This document shows positions 54,971 through 59,547 of a DNA stretch of 59,547 nucleotides, piece by piece. Source of the DNA: Limisphaerales bacterium (GTDB lineage: Bacteria > Verrucomicrobiota > Verrucomicrobiia > Limisphaerales > AAA164-E04); NCBI GenBank assembly GCA_024761205.1, contig JAMASS010000031.1, positions 1 to 59,547 on the forward strand, written 5' to 3'. Both the position numbers and the translations under genes were made by a program. Under the pieces are notes generated by a model. It did not search any database. It saw only the letters and a list, made by a program, of their open reading frames with translations, and was not told the DNA's origin. Positions within the stretch are counted from its first letter, which is position 1; every line of letters begins with the position of its first letter.

Positions 54971-56959
54971 ATGACCTTTCTCCAGCCCTTCATTCTCTTT
55001 GGACTGCCGCTGGTTCTGCTGCCGATCATCATCCATTTGCTCAATCGCCTGCGGCATCGCCCCCAGCCCTGGGGAGCCATGCAATTCCTGCTGGCAGCCA
55101 CGCGAAGTTCCATCAATCAGGCGAGGCTTCGCCAGTTTTTCATCCTGCTTTTTCGCACGTTGGCCGTCCTGGCATTGGTTCTTTTTCTGGCTCGGCCACT
55201 TGCCGGTGGGTGGCTAGGCTGGGCGGTTTCTACCGCACCCGATGTCATCTTTCTGCTCATCGACCGCTCCGCAAGCATGGAGCATCTATCCGGAACCGGG
55301 GCTGCCTCAAAGAGAGAGGAGGTCCTTCGGCTGATGGCAGAATCAGTGAAAGAATTCGAAGAAACAAGCCATCTCATCCTCATCGATTCGGCATCCAGAC
55401 AGCCGCAACCCTTGGCCCACGCAGACAGCCTGCTCGGGCACCCGCTGACCTCGGCAACGGACGCCGCAGCCGATATCCCTGCAATGCTGCAATCCACCCT
55501 TTCATGGTTGGTAGAAAATCAGGCCGGCAATGCTGAAATCTGGATTGGTTCGGATTTGCAATCCAGCAACTGGCAAACGCAAGACGCCCGGTGGCCATCC
55601 CTTACCGAGAAGTTTCTGGCTCTTCCCCAAACCGTGAAAATCCGCCTCCTTGTGATGAATTCCAGCACCTCCCAAACAGATGTCTCGCTGGGTCTCCACG
55701 AACAGACGCACCGAATTCGCCAGAGCTCACGAGAGGGCATCTTCTCCCTTGATGTTGATCGCACCACCGACAGCTCCAGCCCCCTCCCGATTGAACTGAA
55801 CTTGGACGAGGTCAGCTCCGAACTTACTCTCGAGCCAACCGCACTCAAGCAGCGCTGGCGCTACCGCGTCGACCTCGGTTCTCAAGAAGCCTCGGGGTGG
55901 GGTTCGTTCTCGGTTCCTTCGGATGCCAACAACCGCAACAACACGGTCTATTTCGTCTATGGTCAAGCTGGGAAACTCGGGGCAACTGTCGTCGCCACCG
56001 ACCCGATTGCCGGGGCGATCCTCCAAATCGCAGCCGGTGACTATCAGACCGACCCGCCGCAAATTGCTCAACTACGGTCGAGTTGGAATGCTGCCGCCGA
56101 TGCGTGGCAGAACCAAACCTTGATTCTTTGGCAGGAAGAACTTCCAGCCCCCGAGACGGCTGCCCGTTTGGAAACGTTTATCCAAGAGGGCGGGGTGGTG
56201 TTATTTCTGCCGCCCGACGAAACTGGAGACCATAATTTCCATGGAATCGGCTGGGGAACGATTGTGAGGCCGACTTCGGAGGAATCATTTCGGGTCGGCC
56301 GATGGGAGCGGATATCAGGCCCTTTGGCAGATACCGACGAAGGCTTCAGCTTGCCATTCGACCTTTTGGATGTTCATCAACATCGCGAGCTGACGGGATA
56401 CGAATCCGTCTCCGCCTCGTTTACAGATGGTAGCCCGCTTCTGGTTCGCAAGACAATCGGACAGGGTGCCGCCTATTTCCTTACCACTTTGCCCCGGTCC
56501 GACTGGTCCACACTGTCCGACGGAACGGTTCTCATCCCGCTCATTCAACGACTGCTTCAAGCTGGCGCGCGCCGACAGGAGAAAGCCATCTTCGCCACCT
56601 CAGGAGAACTTGATCCAGCGCTCGAAAACGTCTTTTGGACTCCCTTCGGCGGTCGAGACACCGCTGATTTTCGTTGGAACGCCGGCGTTTATCGATCGGG
56701 TGAACGTTGGCTCGCTGTCAATCGCGCCGAACGTGAGGATGAGCCCGGGCGACTGGAGATTGACGAAGCTCGCCTCTTGTTCGGTGACCTCCCGCTCGCG
56801 ATGCAGCAGGAGAAGAATGAAGCCGATCAGTCCCTCCAAGGCGAGGCCTGGCGTCTCTTCCTTCTCGGCATGCTTGCCTTCCTGATGATGGAAGGTTTCC
56901 TCATTCTCCCCACTGGCCAGAACCAAACCAACCCCATTAACCCTAGCCCAGCCATATGA
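54971..56959 (+). CDS. BatA-like membrane protein with VWA domain
   Basis: A 662-residue protein. The N-terminus (FLQPFILFGLPLVLLPIIIH) is the aerotolerance-regulator/BatA membrane signature, followed by a second helix (about 55-76). A VWA domain has the MIDAS motif DVIFLLIDRSASMEHL (about 90-105). The central part is beta-rich and outside the membrane. A helix near the C-terminus (about 625-645, LFLLGMLAFLMMEGFLIL) completes the topology. Its last four bases overlap the next gene (ATGA), so both are made together. Confidence 0.88.
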   Translation: MTFLQPFILFGLPLVLLPIIIHLLNRLRHRPQPWGAMQFLLAATRSSINQARLRQFFILLFRTLAVLALVLFLARPLAGGWLGWAVSTAPDVIFLLIDRSASMEHLSGTGAASKREEVLRLMAESVKEFEETSHLILIDSASRQPQPLAHADSLLGHPLTSATDAAADIPAMLQSTLSWLVENQAGNAEIWIGSDLQSSNWQTQDARWPSLTEKFLALPQTVKIRLLVMNSSTSQTDVSLGLHEQTHRIRQSSREGIFSLDVDRTTDSSSPLPIELNLDEVSSELTLEPTALKQRWRYRVDLGSQEASGWGSFSVPSDANNRNNTVYFVYGQAGKLGATVVATDPIAGAILQIAAGDYQTDPPQIAQLRSSWNAAADAWQNQTLILWQEELPAPETAARLETFIQEGGVVLFLPPDETGDHNFHGIGWGTIVRPTSEESFRVGRWERISGPLADTDEGFSLPFDLLDVHQHRELTGYESVSASFTDGSPLLVRKTIGQGAAYFLTTLPRSDWSTLSDGTVLIPLIQRLLQAGARRQEKAIFATSGELDPALENVFWTPFGGRDTADFRWNAGVYRSGERWLAVNRAEREDEPGRLEIDEARLLFGDLPLAMQQEKNEADQSLQGEAWRLFLLGMLAFLMMEGFLILPTGQNQTNPINPSPAI

Positions 56960-59154
56960 GCGGTTGGATGATCGCAACCTCGTTCCCGGTCCTCCTCCTC
57001 GGCATCGCCGTGTGGGTTTTCGGGGTCTGGTTGGCGTGGAGCAATTGGAAACGCCACCAATTTCGATCGATGATTGGTTTCCTTGAGGGATGGCGTGCGG
57101 TGATCATCACTCTTCTCATCATCACCCTCATGAAGCCGGAGAGAGTTCGGCAAATCGAGCGGACCGAAAAGCCCTCGGTCGTCATCCTTCATGATGCCTC
57201 GACAAGCATGACGACCAGTGATGTCGTGGTTTCCAATCAGGTGGTTTCAAGACGAGATTGGGTCCGAGATGTTCTGACGAACGAATTCTACGCGCCTCTT
57301 GCAGCTGGAGCTCAAATCGAAATCCACGATTTCGCTCAACCGCCATCGGCTAAAGAAACCTCACCGGTGACCGCCATTGAAGGCACGGACCTGAGCTTGG
57401 CTCTTGAAAACGTCTTGCAGCAATTCGAGGATCTGAAGGGTGTCATCCTCCTGACCGACGGCGATTGGAACCTTGGCGTCCCTCCTATCGGCGTGGCCAC
57501 CCAATACCGTGATCGGGAGGCACCGGTTTTCCCCGTGGCAGTCGGTCGTCAAACACCCCTGCCCGATATCGCGATCGATAGCGTCGACGCTCCCGCCTAC
57601 GGCCTTCTGGGCGAGCAGATTTCGATCCTCGTTCGACTCAGGAATGACTTTCCCCGCGAGGTTGTCACCAAGCTGCAATTGTTCGATGGGGAAACCGTGT
57701 TGACAGAGAGGGACGTCCGCATCCCAGCCGAAACGGTCCTTCAGAAAGCCATTGTATGGGGTCCGAAAGAAACTGGAGAGCGCAACCTCACCCTTCGTCT
57801 CGATGAGGAAACTGACGAGCTTTTGAGCGACAATAATGAAAGGTCGTTTCAGATCAGTCTCCGAATGGAGACGCTCAAAGTTCTCGTCGTCGATTCAAAA
57901 CCTCGCTGGGAATATCGCTACCTTAGAAACGCCCTGGCGCGGGACCCTGGAGTTCAAATGAACTGCCTCCTCTTTCATCCCGGTCTCGCTACTGGCGTGG
58001 GGCGGCACTATCTTTCAACGTTTCCCGGTTCCAAAGAACAAATCTCGATCTACGATGTCATTTTTCTGGGTGACGTCGGCGTCGCCCAGAATCAACTCAA
58101 GGAAAGCGATTTGGAGTTGATCCGCGGACTCGTCGAACAACAGGCAAGCGGACTGATCTTCATGCCGGGGCGGAGCGGCCACCAAAAAACGCTGCTGAAC
58201 GGGCCACTCGCAGATCTGATTCCCGTGATTCTCGATCCCCAAAGACCCAAAGGCATCGCCCTTCAAAACGAATCCCAACTCATGCTTTCCAACCTCGGCA
58301 AAGGGCATTGGTTGACCCGGTTCGATTCAGAGGCACAGAAGAACGATGAATTGTGGCGCCAACTCCCTGGGTTCTTTTGGTCGGCTGCAGTCGAAAAGAG
58401 TCGGCCCGGATCGGAGGTTTTGGCCGTCCACTCAACAATCCGTAATTCTTGGGGGCGCATCCCGCTGCTCGTCACTCGATCTTTTGGCAGCGGCAAAGTG
58501 CTCTTCATGGGCACGGACAACGCATGGCGTTGGCGTCGCGGTGTTGAAGACAAATATCACTACCGCTTCTGGAGCCAGGTCGTTCGTTGGATGGCCCACC
58601 AACGCCATCTCTCAGAAACCGACGGAATCCGCCTCACCTACACCCCCGAAGCGCCTGAGACCGGAAACACCGTCAACCTCCAAGCAACCGTTTTGGATGC
58701 CTCCGGCTATCCGGCCCAGCGAGGCAATGTCATAGCGAATGTCACGACTCCCTCGGGGCGGTCTGAGAGGATCGAATTCTCACTGTTGGAAGGGGGATGG
58801 GGAGTGTTTACCGCGTCTTTCAATCCTCAAGAGAAAGGACAGCATCTGATCACTGTTCGCGCCGAAGAGTATGGCCGCAAGTTGGAAACGGAGCTGCAAG
58901 TAACCCAACCCATCATCGAGAAAATCGGTCAGCCCATCAATCGTCAGGCATTACAAGAAATCGCCTCCGTAAGTCGCGGCCAGTTGGTCGGTGCCGAAGG
59001 ACTCGCCAATGTCGTCAGTGCGCTGCAAACACTGCCCGAGCCCAAACCCCGTGAGATCCGGCTCCGTCTCTGGGCAAATCCCTGGTGGGGTGGTTTCCTC
59101 CTCGGCTTGCTTACGATTTACTGGATCGGCAGAAAGCTCGTTGGCCTCGTCTGA
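56956..59154 (+). CDS. Membrane VWA/glutamine-amidotransferase-like protein
   Basis: A 732-residue protein with two N-terminal helices (about 6-27 and 45-62), a VWA-like domain with HDASTSMTTSD (MIDAS-type DxSxS), a glutamine-amidotransferase-like fold in the centre (VLVVDSKPRWEYRYLRNAL, VIFLGDVGVAQ) and a C-terminal helix (about 710-728). Such long proteins end MoxR-DUF58-BatA operons in Verrucomicrobia and Planctomycetes. The start overlaps the previous stop. Role: probably part of the same membrane assembly. Confidence 0.88.
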   Translation: MSGWMIATSFPVLLLGIAVWVFGVWLAWSNWKRHQFRSMIGFLEGWRAVIITLLIITLMKPERVRQIERTEKPSVVILHDASTSMTTSDVVVSNQVVSRRDWVRDVLTNEFYAPLAAGAQIEIHDFAQPPSAKETSPVTAIEGTDLSLALENVLQQFEDLKGVILLTDGDWNLGVPPIGVATQYRDREAPVFPVAVGRQTPLPDIAIDSVDAPAYGLLGEQISILVRLRNDFPREVVTKLQLFDGETVLTERDVRIPAETVLQKAIVWGPKETGERNLTLRLDEETDELLSDNNERSFQISLRMETLKVLVVDSKPRWEYRYLRNALARDPGVQMNCLLFHPGLATGVGRHYLSTFPGSKEQISIYDVIFLGDVGVAQNQLKESDLELIRGLVEQQASGLIFMPGRSGHQKTLLNGPLADLIPVILDPQRPKGIALQNESQLMLSNLGKGHWLTRFDSEAQKNDELWRQLPGFFWSAAVEKSRPGSEVLAVHSTIRNSWGRIPLLVTRSFGSGKVLFMGTDNAWRWRRGVEDKYHYRFWSQVVRWMAHQRHLSETDGIRLTYTPEAPETGNTVNLQATVLDASGYPAQRGNVIANVTTPSGRSERIEFSLLEGGWGVFTASFNPQEKGQHLITVRAEEYGRKLETELQVTQPIIEKIGQPINRQALQEIASVSRGQLVGAEGLANVVSALQTLPEPKPREIRLRLWANPWWGGFLLGLLTIYWIGRKLVGLV

Positions 59155-59547
59155 CCCCACCCCCGCCACAAAAAAGATCAGCCCCCGCAAAAGAGGCTGG
59201 CCGTGAAGGAAGGGAAAGAAAGGGCTGCTCGGAAAACTCCGCCTCGTCTCCGGCAAGCAGCGCTAGATTCTCGCCTTCGTTCAGCGGCGGTTCCAGCCAC
59301 GCCGTCTCTTCCTGAATCTGCCGCCCCGGAAACGAATGCTCCATGCGATAAGCCCGCAGTTCGTAGGGCGAAAGATGCTCGCTCATCCGCGCCCACTGCT
59401 CGCGCTCCAGACCGCGAATAGCTTTCTCCGCCAAGCCCAACTTCCGGGTGTAAGATTTCCTGGCCTTGGCCCTAGCCTCAAGATAAGGCCGTTTCGCTCG
59501 CCGCCGATTGTTTGGCGGATTCGCCCGACTTGTCAGGCCGGCTGAAA
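59111..59547 (-). CDS. Partial hypothetical protein at the right edge
   Basis: The minus-strand frame is open from the window edge to 59111, so the start lies outside. It reads YLEARAKARKSYTRKLGLAE, SEHLSPYELRAYRMEHSFPG, EETAWLEPPLNEGENLALLA, a charged helical sequence. The LSPYELRAYRxEHS segment recalls short 'LTPEELxEYRLRHS' motifs in proteins of this phylum. The last 15 codons overlap the preceding convergent gene by 44 bp and are low-complexity, so the true stop could differ. Confidence that it is coding is moderate. Confidence 0.5.
   Translation of the reverse strand, partial: SAGLTSRANPPNNRRRAKRPYLEARAKARKSYTRKLGLAEKAIRGLEREQWARMSEHLSPYELRAYRMEHSFPGRQIQEETAWLEPPLNEGENLALLAGDEAEFSEQPFLSLPSRPASFAGADLFCGGGGVRRGQRAFCRSSKS

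Overview
The window looks like a chromosomal segment of a Verrucomicrobiota-type bacterium. This is inferred from gene content: a giant CotH/lamin-tail secreted protein, an FG-GAP protein, a sulfatase, remnants of a DUF1549/DUF1553 (PSD1-type) protein, a MoxR-DUF58-BatA operon, and a two-gene carboxyspermidine pathway. No rRNA is present to fix the taxonomy.

Layout. 1-777: an IS630 transposase tail and an AT-rich decayed gene. 784-7255: four plus-strand surface-sugar genes (DegT aminotransferase, membrane-anchored NAD-dependent epimerase, two-domain dehydrogenase/oxidoreductase, UDP-GlcNAc 2-epimerase), followed by a convergent tRNA-Leu(CAA). 7374-13500: a gene graveyard (PSD1, Dam methylase, beta-helix, PhzF and GNAT remnants and an IS1595/ISXO2-like transposase) around one intact Fe(II)/2-oxoglutarate dioxygenase. 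13544-17284: tyrS and an enlarged adenylate-kinase-like protein. 18103-21657: a minus-strand polyamine operon with two carboxy(nor)spermidine dehydrogenases flanking the decarboxylase NspC. 22010-23946: two SPFH/prohibitin-like proteins and a small membrane protein. 24000-28217: RecD2 helicase among remnants. 28222-38440: a minus-strand block with the CotH/lamin-tail giant, a lipoate-ligase-like enzyme, an FG-GAP protein, a YjbQ remnant and a coiled-coil/TPR protein. 38598-39810: HNH nuclease, solitary RelE-like toxin and tRNA-Glu(CTC). 39935-46195: a six-gene minus-strand run (PQQ-type propeller, radical SAM, chorismate-lyase-like, halogenase-like flavoprotein, glycosyltransferase, thioesterase) that may make or modify an aromatic metabolite. 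46793-50528: beta-CASP nuclease, site-2 protease, sulfatase. 50611-53008: a frameshifted two-gene module between direct repeats that copy the 5' end of moxR. 52946-59154: moxR, DUF58 and two large membrane VWA proteins. A partial minus-strand gene runs off the right edge.

Two large-scale signals stand out. First, the plus strand is G-rich over the sugar genes (1-7.3 kb) and C-rich from about 9.9 kb onward, whichever strand the genes are on. A G-to-C switch in that direction is what a replication terminus looks like, and it falls in the graveyard. Second, the 2.27-kb module beside moxR is bounded by about 120-bp imperfect direct repeats, which points to insertion or recombination in a conserved operon.

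All calls come from reading the sequence and from recall of family motifs; no database search was run. Domain positions are approximate.
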